The notes under the pieces: generated by a model
Databases searched by the model: none
What the model saw: only the letters and a program-made list of their open reading frames with translations
Told to the model about the DNA's origin: nothing
Part shown: piece by piece, positions 37,989 through 46,024 of the stretch
How positions within the stretch are numbered: position 1 is the first letter of the stretch
How the letters are laid out: every line of letters begins with the position of its first letter
Source: Chitinophagaceae bacterium
GTDB lineage: Bacteria; Bacteroidota; Bacteroidia; Chitinophagales; Chitinophagaceae
Reading direction: 5' to 3'
NCBI GenBank assembly: GCA_016702745.1
Contig: JADJDJ010000003.1
Coordinates: 62,001 to 126,000, forward strand
DNA: 64,000 nucleotides
Translations under genes and position numbers: made by a program

Positions 37989-38088
37989 GTGCCCAGGACT
38001 GGACTCGAATGCTGACGATGCTGTCAGCATCCCGACTTATGCTTTGCATAACGTCGGGACCAGCACAACTCGCGGCGCCGCCACCTGA
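37989..38088 (-). pseudogene. 3' half of tRNA-Leu with inserted double hairpin
   Basis: Compared with the intact tRNA-Leu at 38578, this copy starts at the anticodon (CAGGTGGCGGCGCCGC) and runs to the acceptor end (TCCAGTCCTGGGC). It lacks the whole 5' half. After the first T of the T-loop a 50-base insert appears: CCCGACGTTATGC / GCATAAGTCGGG forms one hairpin and ATGCTGAC / GTCAGCAT a second. The stop codon of the GIY-YIG gene abuts its first base. Confidence 0.75.
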
Positions 38089-38337
38089 TTAAAGCGGTTT
38101 ATATTTATCAATAAACATTATTAAACGTTCTCTTGACAGATTTTTTAATTTCCGCTCTAATATCACAGCTTCTGACCTACTTTCCTTTTCAATAGTCAAA
38201 ATTAATTCCCAAGGCAAATAGGGCTTAGTTGCCTGTTCTGTTCCTGCATTATGTCTATCAATCCGACTAAAAACATCCTTTGTTTGACCGATATAGAAGC
38301 GATCAAATCCTGGAGAATAAATTATATAAACAACCAT
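38089..38337 (-). CDS. GIY-YIG nuclease domain protein
   Basis: About 82 residues from Met at 38337 (MVVYIIYSPGFDRFYIGQTK); an in-frame Met at 38352 would place the start inside the upstream terminator hairpin. The GIY-YIG core is intact: YII and YIG strands, Arg in 'FSRIDRHNAG', and Glu in 'EAVILERKLKNLSRERL'. This domain cleaves DNA in homing endonucleases and repair enzymes; small stand-alone versions are common in Bacteroidota without a known function. The gene lies between a broken tRNA-Leu copy with its terminator (upstream) and the 3' half of another copy, whose anticodon begins right after its TAA. That location suggests insertion into a tRNA target. Confidence 0.85.
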   Translation of the reverse strand: MVVYIIYSPGFDRFYIGQTKDVFSRIDRHNAGTEQATKPYLPWELILTIEKESRSEAVILERKLKNLSRERLIMFIDKYKPL

Positions 38338-38339
38338 AA

Positions 38340-38368
38340 AAAAAGGCTTCATTACTCAAAGCCTTTTT
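38340..38368 (-). terminator. tRNA-type terminator, copy 2
   Basis: Same hairpin as the copies at 37960 and 38547, slightly diverged (AGGCTTTGAGTAATGAAGCC followed by T7). The longer reading of the GIY-YIG frame begins inside it. Confidence 0.7.
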
Positions 38369-38371
38369 GTG

Positions 38372-38508
38372 CCCAGGACTGGACTCGAATGCTGACGATA
38401 CTATCAGCATCCCGACTTATGCTTTGCATAACGTCTGGACCAGCACAGCTCGCGGCGGCGCCGCCTGAATCCCGACGTTTACAGTCGGGATACCAATTTC
38501 GCCACCTG
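38372..38508 (-). pseudogene. tRNA-Leu-like copy with two hairpin insertions
   Basis: From CCAGGTGGCGAAATTGGTA to CAGTCCTGGGC this follows tRNA-Leu end to end, but the anticodon stem is replaced by TCCCGACTGTAAACGTCGGGA (20-odd bases, self-complementary) and the T-loop carries the 50-base double hairpin seen in the copy at 37989, with changes. The 5' acceptor (CCAGG) pairs better with the 3' side (CCTGG) than in the intact tRNA. A normal leucine tRNA cannot be made from it. Confidence 0.72.
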
Positions 38509-38546
38509 GAAAACAAAAAAGCCAGTGTAATCTGTAAATAAAATTA

Positions 38547-38576
38547 AAAAAGGCCTTGATTGCTCAAAGCCTTTTT
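38547..38576 (-). terminator. Terminator of tRNA-Leu, copy 3
   Basis: AGGCTTTGA pairs with TCAAGGCCT around GCAA, then T6, directly after the tRNA 3' end on the minus strand. Confidence 0.8.
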
Positions 38577-38577
38577 G

Positions 38578-38659
38578 TGCCCAGGACTGGATTCGAACCA
38601 GCACACCTTGCGGCGCCGCCACCTGAAGACGGTGCGTCTACCAATTTCGCCATCCGGGC
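38578..38659 (-). tRNA. tRNA-Leu (anticodon CAG)
   Basis: 82 bases. Acceptor GCCCGGA with CCTGGGC, D arm GGCGAAATTGGTAGAC, anticodon stem CCGTC/GGCGG with loop TTCAGGT (anticodon CAG, codon CUG), a long class II variable arm (GCGCCGCAAGGTGT), T arm GCTGGTTCGAATCCAGT, discriminator A. CCA is not encoded. Its own terminator follows. Broken copies of the gene lie on both sides. Confidence 0.93.
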
Positions 38660-38815
38660 ATTTCAGGATTCAGGTGGTATTCAAAGCATTTTTGGTGCTT
38701 CTACCATCCCGATAATTATCGGGATCGCCACCTGGGCATTTCAGGGTTCAGATAGTGTTCAAAGCATTTTGGTGCTTCTACCATCCCGATAGCTATCGGG
38801 ATCGCCACCTGGCCC
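38660..38815 (-). repeat. Two tandem 78-base tRNA-5'-half-like units
   Basis: Two units of exactly 78 bases precede the tRNA-Leu. Each has CCAGGTGGCGA, a palindrome (TCCCGATAATTATCGGGA or TCCCGATAGCTATCGGGA), then TGGTAGAAGCACC. This is the tRNA-Leu acceptor/D-arm sequence with AAT of the D loop replaced by the palindrome. The remaining 35 bases (AAATGCTTTGAA...CCTGAAATGCC) show no clear tRNA match. Confidence 0.75.
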
Positions 38816-38863
38816 CTTTGGGGGTGCAAATTTATTGGATTAGGGCCAATCAATAAAACTTTT

Positions 38864-39844
38864 TTAAACAATTAAAAGACTGCATCCCCTTAAATCACTG
38901 CCATCCACACGGCCCAATACTTCAAATCCTCCATCGGGAGCCGGTTTACCCGCATCTTCCGTGGCAATAAAGGCACAGGAATCAATATTAGCCAGGTCAA
39001 TCACATTGATAATACCCGCCCCCTCCAGCCTGATAGCCAGGGGATCTTCCTCGTCACGCATGAGTACCCGCATCCAGGGCGGACACGCAAAAACCCCGTT
39101 ACCGGTGGAATAGGCCTGTGATAGTAATTCCGTCATCCCGTATTCTGAATGTACCCAGGTTATGCCAAAGGCATCCTTTAATTCCTGGTGGACTTCCTCC
39201 CGGATCATTTCTTTTCGCCGACCTTTCATTCCACCGGTTTCCATGAGGATGGTATGCTGCAGTTTCATGGGGTATTGCATGGCAAAATCCAGTAATGCAT
39301 AGGTGACCCCGATTAAAATGGTTTTTTGACCGGATTGCTCCAGTTTTTCCAGTTTCCGGGCCAGTTGTGCTGTTTCATCGAGATAAAAACCACTATCCGG
39401 GTGTCCACTCAATCGGATCAGTTGATCCACCATATACACCAGGGAGGAATGCTGTCTTTCCAGATATGATGGCAGTAAACCAATAATACAATAATCTGCA
39501 GGAGACCCATATACCCCTTCAAAACCATGGGTAAAACTTCTTTTATATAATTCCGGATCCGCTACAAAATGACGGCTGGTATTGCTTCCCGTGGTACCAC
39601 TGCTCTCAAAAACCAGGGCCGGTTTAAAATCCCCGGTCTTTACGGCATGAGATTTGAAAAACCTGATGGGTAAAAAGGGGATGGAACTGAAATCACGAAT
39701 GCTTTCCGGAGGAATACCCAGTGCATCCAGATAAGCCCGGTATACAGCATTTTCCCTGGCCTGGAACCGGAAAAGTTCCAGTGCAGCATCCCCGAAGGAA
39801 TGATTGTCAATACTTAAAATGCTATTAAACCAGCCAGGTTCCAC
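38864..39844 (-). CDS. LuxE-like acyl-protein synthetase family protein
   Basis: About 326 residues from GTG at 39844 (VEPGWFNSILSIDNHSF). A Met at 39898 would overlap the divergent lipoprotein start, and the frame to 40093 has no family similarity. The adenylation motif 'FESSGTTGSNTSRHFV' and 'VHSEYGMTELLSQAY' place it in the acyl-activating superfamily, nearest LuxE and related acyltransferases. 'GLLPSYLERQHSSLVYMVDQ' is a segment shared by Bacteroidota members. LuxE links fatty acids to a carrier; the substrate here is unknown. It stands alone downstream of the divergent gene pair. A frame track of conserved C-terminal 'ATEDAGKPAPDGGFEVLGR' completes the fold. Confidence 0.75.
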   Translation of the reverse strand: MEPGWFNSILSIDNHSFGDAALELFRFQARENAVYRAYLDALGIPPESIRDFSSIPFLPIRFFKSHAVKTGDFKPALVFESSGTTGSNTSRHFVADPELYKRSFTHGFEGVYGSPADYCIIGLLPSYLERQHSSLVYMVDQLIRLSGHPDSGFYLDETAQLARKLEKLEQSGQKTILIGVTYALLDFAMQYPMKLQHTILMETGGMKGRRKEMIREEVHQELKDAFGITWVHSEYGMTELLSQAYSTGNGVFACPPWMRVLMRDEEDPLAIRLEGAGIINVIDLANIDSCAFIATEDAGKPAPDGGFEVLGRVDGSDLRGCSLLIV

Positions 39845-39896
39845 TTGAAGGATGTTGATAAAAACTGTAAATTTGAGAATGCACAATTCATGGCCC

Positions 39897-40355
39897 ATGA
39901 AGAATAAACTGGTTCTGCCCGCTCTCCTTGTCCTTCTCCTTGCTGCCTGCAACAAAGATAAGTTCAAAACCGAGCCGCAGGTGACAATCAAATCCATCTC
40001 TCCCACCACAGCAATTGATGGGAATGTCATCAGTATCCGTGGCAATTTTACCGATGATGAAGGCGATCTGGATTCTGCCCTGATTGTGTACAAATGGTAT
40101 AATGGAGCTACTGTAGTGAAACCTGGAATTGGCGATACCCTTCGCTATACTTTGAAAAATCTGAACCTTCCTGAAAAAACCAGACAGGCTGATATCCTCG
40201 TTGAATTTGAATTAGGCACGTTTAATAACCCGGATATGGCCAAACTCCCCAGTGTAAGCCGCGATACAACCGCCACACTGGGATTGATACTAAAAGACAA
40301 AAAAGGACAACGCAGTAATTACAGTGAATCAGAAAAAATAAGGCTGCTAGACTAA
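39897..40355 (+). CDS. Hypothetical lipoprotein
   Basis: 152 residues from Met at 39897. The lipobox is 'LLVLLLAACNKD' with acylated Cys at about residue 18, so the protein is anchored in a membrane facing the periplasm or surface. The mature part ('VTIKSISPTTAIDGNVISIR', 'FTDDEGDLDSALIVYKWYNG') resembles an immunoglobulin-like or cadherin-type beta sandwich with an acidic DDEGDLD loop that could bind calcium. No named family. The UbiA-like membrane gene follows after 10 bases. Confidence 0.65.
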   Translation: MKNKLVLPALLVLLLAACNKDKFKTEPQVTIKSISPTTAIDGNVISIRGNFTDDEGDLDSALIVYKWYNGATVVKPGIGDTLRYTLKNLNLPEKTRQADILVEFELGTFNNPDMAKLPSVSRDTTATLGLILKDKKGQRSNYSESEKIRLLD

Positions 40356-40365
40356 ATCTCCCTAC

Positions 40366-41211
40366 TTGAATTTTATCCGGCAACTGCTGAATACCCTCGT
40401 ATACAGCAATCTCTTTATTGCTGCCTGCGCGGTACTGATGACCCGGCAAACGGCAATGCTATGGTTACCTGCCTATCCGGATCATCAATTGCTTTCATTT
40501 GTATTCAGTTCCACCCTCACCGCTTATTGCTTTCACTATTATTTTACCAGTCCTTCCCCGCAGCATGCCCAGCGAAATGCCTGGAACAAAAAAGGCCGGA
40601 TACTGCTGGTCATCTTGTTTGTACTTGGATTGGCCGGAACGATTTACTGGTTTATTCCGCTGATCAATCATTGGCCATTGCTGGTACCTGCGGCTATTGC
40701 CACATTCCTTTATACCGCCCCCCAATTGCCCCAACCCATTTTTATCCGCCTGCGGAAATATGCCTATGGTAAAACCATCTTTCTGGCATTGATCTGGACC
40801 TATGTAACTGCAGTCCTGCCCTTACTACTGGCTGATGAGTTATGGACACCGGATTTCAATTTGTATATCAGCAGCCGCTACTTTTTCATTTACTGTATCT
40901 GCATTTTATTTGATGAAAGAGACCGTGAGCAGGACCGGATGAATGGCGTTAAGAGCCTGATTACTTATTTAAGCGGGAAGGGGATCAGACGGCTTTTTAT
41001 TTTTTCCTGGTTGGCACATATTATTTTAACCCTCTTTCTGTTGACCGGGGGTTTAACAATCACCAATATCCTGATCCTGCTGGCTCCCGCATTGCTGCTG
41101 CTGCTGGTTTATCCGCGAGCGCAGCAAAAACCCACTGACCTCTTCTATTATTTAGTGCTGGATGGATTACTGGCCCTTTCAGCCCTTCTGCTGCTGGTAG
41201 CCCGTATTTGA
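40366..41211 (+). CDS. UbiA-like integral membrane protein
   Basis: 281 residues from a TTG start, 10 bases after the lipoprotein. Eight or so helices cover the protein ('NLFIAACAVLMTRQTAMLWL', 'ILLVILFVLGLAGTIYWFI', 'ILLAPALLLLLVYPRA'). In loop 'ILFDERDREQDRMNGVKSLI' the acid-rich DxRDxEQD pattern and following 'NGVKSL' recall the second Asp-rich motif of UbiA prenyltransferases (DxRDxExD...G..T). The first Asp-rich motif is not seen, so prenyl transfer is uncertain. Such divergent members are frequent in Bacteroidota. Confidence 0.6.
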   Translation: MNFIRQLLNTLVYSNLFIAACAVLMTRQTAMLWLPAYPDHQLLSFVFSSTLTAYCFHYYFTSPSPQHAQRNAWNKKGRILLVILFVLGLAGTIYWFIPLINHWPLLVPAAIATFLYTAPQLPQPIFIRLRKYAYGKTIFLALIWTYVTAVLPLLLADELWTPDFNLYISSRYFFIYCICILFDERDREQDRMNGVKSLITYLSGKGIRRLFIFSWLAHIILTLFLLTGGLTITNILILLAPALLLLLVYPRAQQKPTDLFYYLVLDGLLALSALLLLVARI

Positions 41212-41240
41212 TTAAATTTGCAGCATAACACTATCAAAGC

Positions 41241-42367
41241 ATGGCAAAAGCAGTCGCGAAGAAATCAACCCGTCCCGGTGGTAAATCCCTGATCACCCCG
41301 CAAGCCTTCGAATTTTTAAAGAACTATATCAATAATGCTTCTCCTGTTGGTTTTGAAACCTGGGGGCAGAAACTCTGGATCGAATACCTGAAACCCTATG
41401 TGGATACCCATTATGTGGATCCCTATGGTACAGCAGTCGGCGTGATTAATCCTGATCATCCTTTCAAAGTGGTTATTGAAGCCCATGCAGATGAGATCAG
41501 CTGGTTTGTGAATTATATTACTGCTGACGGACTGATCTATCTGAAAAGAAACGGAGGGGTGGATCACCAGACTGCTCCGGCATCCCGAGTGATCATTCAT
41601 GGTAAAAAAGGGCAGGTGAAAGCCGTATTCGGATGGCCTGCGATTCATACCCGTATTGGCAGTCCGGACCAGAAAGAACCCAGTCCGCGTACGGATAATC
41701 TCTGGCTCGATTGCGGAGCCCGCAGCAAAAAGAAGTGGAAACGCTGGGTATTCATATCGGTGCCGTGGTCACTTATGCTGATGGTTTTGATGAACTGGCC
41801 AATAACAATTATGTAGGCCGCGCTTTTGATAACCGGATCGGCGGTTTTATGATTGCAGAAGTAGCCCGCTTACTGAAAGAAAATAAAAAGAAACTTCCCT
41901 TTGGATTATACGTAGTGAATGCAGTACAGGAAGAAATCGGTTTACGTGGTGCAGAGATGATTGCCCGCCGGATCAAACCCAATATTGCCATTGTTACCGA
42001 TGTAACCCATGATACCACCACACCCATGATCAGTAAGAATATTGAAGGGGATGTGAGTACCGGCAAAGGCCCTTCCCTCTCCTATGCCCCGGCCGTGCAC
42101 AATAAATTACTGGCCCTGGTGGAGAAAGTGGCGGCTGATAAAAAAATTCCCGTTCAATGGAGAGCACTCAGTCGTAGTACCGGCACCGATACCGATTCAT
42201 TTGCTTATTCCAATGATGGTTGTCCTTCAGTTTTGATCTCGATCCCGCTGCGTTATATGCACACTACGGTCGAAATGCTTCACCGGGATGATATCGAAAG
42301 CACGATCCGCCTGATGTATGAAACATTGTTGACCTTAACTCCCAAAACAAACCTGAATTACCTGTGA
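41241..42367 (+). pseudogene. M42 family metallo-aminopeptidase, one frameshift
   Basis: About 375 residues in two frames joined at the A5 run 41727-41731; one more A gives 'CGARSKKEVETLGIHIG'. Di-metal M42 peptidases trim peptides from the N-terminus in the cytosol. Metal and active-site segments: 'VIEAHADEISWFVNYI', 'GRAFDNRIGGF', 'NAVQEEIGLRGAEM', 'IVTDVTHDTTTP' and 'RYMHTTVEMLHRDD'. All expected ligands appear once the frame is restored. TAAATTTG (41213-41220) is a likely -7 box. The stop overlaps the next gene's GTG start (GTGA), so they are coupled. Confidence 0.85.
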
Positions 42368-42549
42368 GTGACTTTCTTTTATATATCGAACCCGGCAGCG
42401 GAAGCTACCTGCTCCAGGTGGTGATTGCTGCCGTACTGGGTGCAGCTTTCTGGATCAAAATGTCGTGGTGGAGAATCAAGTCTTTTTTTACCGGCAAGAA
42501 AATGGAGAAGCCGCATAAACCGGAGAGAAAAAGAATTAAGTCTCTCTAA
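42364..42549 (+). CDS. Small single-helix membrane protein
   Basis: 61 residues from GTG, overlapping the peptidase stop by 4 bases. 'PGSGSYLLQVVIAAVLGAAF' forms one helix, followed by a strongly basic tail (KKMEKPHKPERKRIK). Proteins of this size and pattern (IEPGSGS...Q) recur in Bacteroidota genomes without a known role. The next 196 bases to 42745 contain no recognised gene. Confidence 0.6.
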   Translation: MSDFLLYIEPGSGSYLLQVVIAAVLGAAFWIKMSWWRIKSFFTGKKMEKPHKPERKRIKSL

Positions 42550-42745
42550 CATTATTTTAAATCTCAGGTTCCGGACAGCTAAATGATTGAATTTTATCCG
42601 GGGAAATTAAAGTAACTCTTCTTTTAGTCTGTTGTAAAGAGTTGAAGGCTATTTCTGCCAAAATTCCTTTTTGCATCGAAATAATAACAACCCTGCCTGC
42701 AGATACCGTTTTCCGGATAGAAAAAGAGGGGAAGTGGGAATTTAT

Positions 42746-43862
42746 TTAGTCAGAAGGAGTTGACCGGTTAACCATTTCCAGAATCCTGTTTGCCGTTGCC
42801 TTATACTGCGCTTCATCCTGGTAAAAGATTTCGCCTGCAGCCTCCTTCATTTTTTCGGGAAAAGAATCAGATAATAGTTTCAAAGCTTGTATCTGATCAG
42901 GCAATTGCCGCATTGCATCTGCATGGACCGAAATACCCATCAGCGAACGATACCGGTTCTCCACGGGTTCAAGGTCCCATTCGCGCCAGTCGGGATTGGT
43001 TTCTTTGGGAACTGTATCAATGAACAGCACCGGACGACCGGTACCAAAAGCAAACTCAAACGCAATACCCGAGCGGTCTGTGATCAATACATCGCACAGG
43101 ATCATACTATCCAGCACACTGATATTTGTATCCAGCTGCATCTGTGGCCAGCAGTCAGCATTTTTTTATCCGCCGGAAACGTTCCGGATACCTTTTTTCA
43201 TATTCGGGATGAGAGCGGACCAGCACCCGGCAGGGCATGGAAGATAGTTGCGCTAAAAGGGCTTCCATACAAGACTCAAATATGCAGCCGGAAAACCAGG
43301 AAGGTGCGATCAGATAAGTGGGTAAAAGCGGGTCTGTAACCGGGCGGTTCATTTGCTTTAATCGACTGATCAGCGGATAACCATAAGGCAGTAATTGCTT
43401 GGCGGGTAACTGGAACATAGCCTCGGCTTTCCTGATTTCCTTTACCTGATAGTCACCGGTACAAAGAATGGTATCATAATGATCAAAAGCCTGCTTCCTG
43501 TATTGAAGGTGTGTACTCACCGCCGCGTGAAATACATAAACATATTGCTTAACCCCCGGGGATTTTTTTAAAAAATAATTTCCCAGATCAGGCATGGTCA
43601 TGATCATCACCGATGCCCTTAACTCCCGGAATAAAAAACCCAGCATCCACTTACAATACAGCACCCGGATTCCTGCAGGTGCCGCCTGCAACAAAGGATC
43701 TTTTTTGTCGGAAGTGATATAGGTAATAGAAGACCCGGGAAGAATATCTTTGATCAGTTGCTCAAAATACTGATAGTAATGACGGCTCTCTGCATAAAAA
43801 ACAATTCCCTGCTCTTCACGAAGCAAATTATTTACCGTTCGATATTCAGACAGGAATCCCAT
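42746..43862 (-). pseudogene. CDP-glycerol glycerophosphotransferase-like, frameshift
   Basis: About 370 residues in two frames separated at the T7 run 43161-43167. The N-terminal half ('GIVFYAESRHYYQYFEQLIK', 'VYVFHAAVSTHLQYRKQAF') and C-terminal half ('ISVLDSMILCDVLITDRSGI', 'AFEFAFGTGRPVLFIDT') give the GT-B fold of the Glyphos_transf family, including the nucleotide-binding D-x-S-x-x-x-E-like pattern. Known members move glycerol- or ribitol-phosphate from CDP carriers onto teichoic acids or capsules. Here, next to PEP mutase, it is a good candidate for transferring a CMP-activated phosphonate such as hydroxyethylphosphonate. Last gene of the phosphonate operon, one base after the dehydrogenase. 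Confidence 0.75.
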
Positions 43863-43863
43863 T

Positions 43864-44898
43864 TTATAAATTTTCCAGCAGGAGAGCTTTTAAAGTCTGA
43901 TGATTAAAAGGCACCGGGTTATTCCCAAATCGCTCAGCATTCACGTCTTCCAGTAAAGTATCCATGATTTCTTCTTTACGGATACCCAGTTCCCCCAAAC
44001 GGATGGCCAGTCCTGCTTCCTTCATTTTGTCACGTATAAAATGTAATGCCGTTTCCTTTGCATTTACCCCCAGCAAACGAAGCAGCTCCGGTCCTGGTTC
44101 GTTGTACAAAAAAAAGACCGGAAGAAACAAGGACACTGCCTGACCATGTGGCACCTGGTGCATCGCAGTAAGGTAATAAGACAATGCATGCGGTCCGGTG
44201 GTGCGTGTATAATTAATCGCCTGTCCGGCCCTGAATGCCGCCAATTGCATTTGCTTCCTTGCCTCTTTATTGGTGGGATCCAGTCCGGAAATAAATGATT
44301 CTCTCCATAATGCAATGGCTTCAGCTGCCATTACTTTTGATTCGGGCATTGAAGCAAGGCTCCAGTAGGACTCTACCGCCTGTGCCAGTACATCCATTCC
44401 GGAAACAGCCGCCTGATAAGCAGTCAGACTATAAACCAGCAATGGATCAAGTGCTACAACAGAAGGCAATAAGGCCGGATGACTGATGGAACTTTTCTTT
44501 TTATTCTCATAGAGCACGGCAAACTGGGTAGCCTCACTACCGGCCCCGGTAGTGGTGGGAACGGCGGCCAGCAGGGGCAATGGCAATTCCAGCTTCAGAC
44601 ATTGCCAAACCATCATCTTGGCGAGGTCAATCACGCTTCCCCCTCCAATGGCTACAATGGCATTGGCACCTGATTGTTGAAACAGGTCCCAAACCAGTCT
44701 TACCTCTTCATCATTTACATTGGTACCATTTTTAGTATACCGGCTACAGGGCAATACGGAAAAGGCAACAAAGTCCGCAGCACCTTTTTCAAAGTGACTC
44801 CCGCTGATCAGGAATATTTTTTTTCCTCCCCTGTCCTGAATACAGGAACTGATTTGGGACAAACTCCCCTCTCCCTTCAATAGTTGTACTGTACTCAA
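43864..44898 (-). CDS. Iron alcohol dehydrogenase, likely phosphonoacetaldehyde reductase
   Basis: 344 residues from a TTG start (44898). Group III alcohol dehydrogenase: 'ANAIVAIGGGSVIDLAKMMV' binds NAD(P), 'AAVPTTTGAGSEATQFAVLY' is the family motif, and metal ligands are in 'SGMDVLAQAVESYW' and 'MHQVPHGQAVSLF'. In phosphonate clusters such enzymes (PhpC/FomC type) reduce phosphonoacetaldehyde to 2-hydroxyethylphosphonate. The decarboxylase that makes that aldehyde is directly upstream, and no aminotransferase for aminoethylphosphonate is present, which supports the alcohol product. The start overlaps the end of the decarboxylase frame; see that entry. Confidence 0.85.
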   Translation of the reverse strand: MSTVQLLKGEGSLSQISSCIQDRGGKKIFLISGSHFEKGAADFVAFSVLPCSRYTKNGTNVNDEEVRLVWDLFQQSGANAIVAIGGGSVIDLAKMMVWQCLKLELPLPLLAAVPTTTGAGSEATQFAVLYENKKKSSISHPALLPSVVALDPLLVYSLTAYQAAVSGMDVLAQAVESYWSLASMPESKVMAAEAIALWRESFISGLDPTNKEARKQMQLAAFRAGQAINYTRTTGPHALSYYLTAMHQVPHGQAVSLFLPVFFLYNEPGPELLRLLGVNAKETALHFIRDKMKEAGLAIRLGELGIRKEEIMDTLLEDVNAERFGNNPVPFNHQTLKALLLENL

Positions 44899-46024
44899 TC
44901 AGGTTTTTTTGGATGGCATTCATAAAATCATTCTTCCATTCCATCGGTACACCTGCCGGCCGGCCCAGGTTTTGTCTGCTTCCCTGCTTTATTCTTATTT
45001 CTACAAAATGTAATCCTTTTTGCGAAGGGGCGGTGGCCAGCCATTGCTTCAATTCTTCATCTGTTTGAATCAAAACAGTATTGGAATAACCTGCGGCTGC
45101 AGCCAGTCCACAAAGATCAGCACTAAAACCTGCAGTGGGTTGTCCGCCCACCGATTCATGTTGTCCATTGTTGAGTACAATATGAAAAAAATCGCCCGCA
45201 GCAAATGGAGCAATGGTTGTTAAACCACCCAGGTGCATCAATAAGGCACCGTCTCCGTCCAGCAAAATGGTACTGGTATGATCAGCCGACACTCCCAGTG
45301 CAATATGACCTGCATGTCCCATAGCACCCGCACACAACAGGTAATTGGTAAACTTATTGCCTGCTTCTTTATTCAGTTCATAAAATTCCCGTCCGGTTTT
45401 ACCGGTGGTGCAGATCAGTTTTTCGGTTCCGCTGAACCGGTTAATGATTTCCCGGATTACTTCTTCCCTGCCCAGACTGAAAAAATCCTTTTCAGCATTC
45501 AATGCTGTATAAGGAGTAAAAATATTACCGGGTACCAGCAGGGCTACGGGGCAAGAGCAATCTGCAGCTTTGGTAATAGCGGTTTGAATGGTATCGAATA
45601 GTTCTTCCTCCTGATCACTCAGCAAATAATAAGGAACTTCCATTGCCTCCAACATTGGAATCGTAATTCTTCCCATTTTCTGATGCTGGGGTTCATCTTT
45701 CTTTCCCGACATCCCCCTCCAGCCAATCAGCAACAGCATGGGCACTGCATACATTTCCGGATCTGCCAGTGAACTAAGGGGATTGATGATATTACCCAGA
45801 CCGGAATTCTGTAAATAGACCAGTGGAATCCTGCCGGTTCTGAAATGATAACCGGATGCGAGTGCAATCGCCAGTCCTTCATTTGCCGTAATGATATGTT
45901 CGCCCGGAACGGCATGCTCCTGCAGGTATTGCAGAAAATCCTTCATCAATGAATCGGGTACCCCGCTGAAAAAACGGATTCCTTTCTGGTGCAGGTTTTC
46001 ATATAGCCGGCCGGAATCAATCAT
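44789..46024 (-). CDS. Phosphonopyruvate decarboxylase
   Basis: The enzyme uses thiamine diphosphate to turn 3-phosphonopyruvate into phosphonoacetaldehyde, which pulls the unfavourable PEP mutase reaction forward. 'GVPDSLMKDFLQYLQEHA', 'ITANEGLAIALASGYHFRTG', 'MSGKKDEPQHQKMGRITIP' and the ThDP motif 'ILLDGDGALLMHLGG' are family signatures. The frame as read is 411 residues and overlaps the dehydrogenase by 110 bases. Correcting the T7 run at 44904-44910 by one base ends it at TGA 44897-44895, giving the usual 376 or so residues and a stop overlapping the dehydrogenase TTG. It overlaps the mutase gene end by 8 bases, so all are translationally linked. Confidence 0.9.
   Translation of the reverse strand: MIDSGRLYENLHQKGIRFFSGVPDSLMKDFLQYLQEHAVPGEHIITANEGLAIALASGYHFRTGRIPLVYLQNSGLGNIINPLSSLADPEMYAVPMLLLIGWRGMSGKKDEPQHQKMGRITIPMLEAMEVPYYLLSDQEEELFDTIQTAITKAADCSCPVALLVPGNIFTPYTALNAEKDFFSLGREEVIREIINRFSGTEKLICTTGKTGREFYELNKEAGNKFTNYLLCAGAMGHAGHIALGVSADHTSTILLDGDGALLMHLGGLTTIAPFAAGDFFHIVLNNGQHESVGGQPTAGFSADLCGLAAAAGYSNTVLIQTDEELKQWLATAPSQKGLHFVEIRIKQGSRQNLGRPAGVPMEWKNDFMNAIQKNLIEYSTTIEGRGEFVPNQFLYSGQGRKKNIPDQRESL

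Noticed and set aside
38089..38337. Group I intron in tRNA-Leu carrying a GIY-YIG gene
   Set aside because: The 5' tRNA half is not joined to the insert, the gene is flanked by terminators, and no intron core between the gene and tRNA could be seen.
38372..38508. Second functional tRNA with a GTA or TAA anticodon
   Set aside because: The loop TGTAAAC lacks the T before a proper anticodon frame, the stem is a perfect palindrome of the CCCGA family, and the T loop is interrupted by 50 bases.
38660..38815. Possible CRISPR array in the 78-base tandem units
   Set aside because: Only two units, whole units repeat with no unique spacers, and the content is tRNA-like. No cas genes are near.
39844..40093. 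N-terminal extension of the LuxE-like protein
   Set aside because: The extension is the antisense of the lipoprotein gene, has no family similarity and would put two divergent starts on top of each other.
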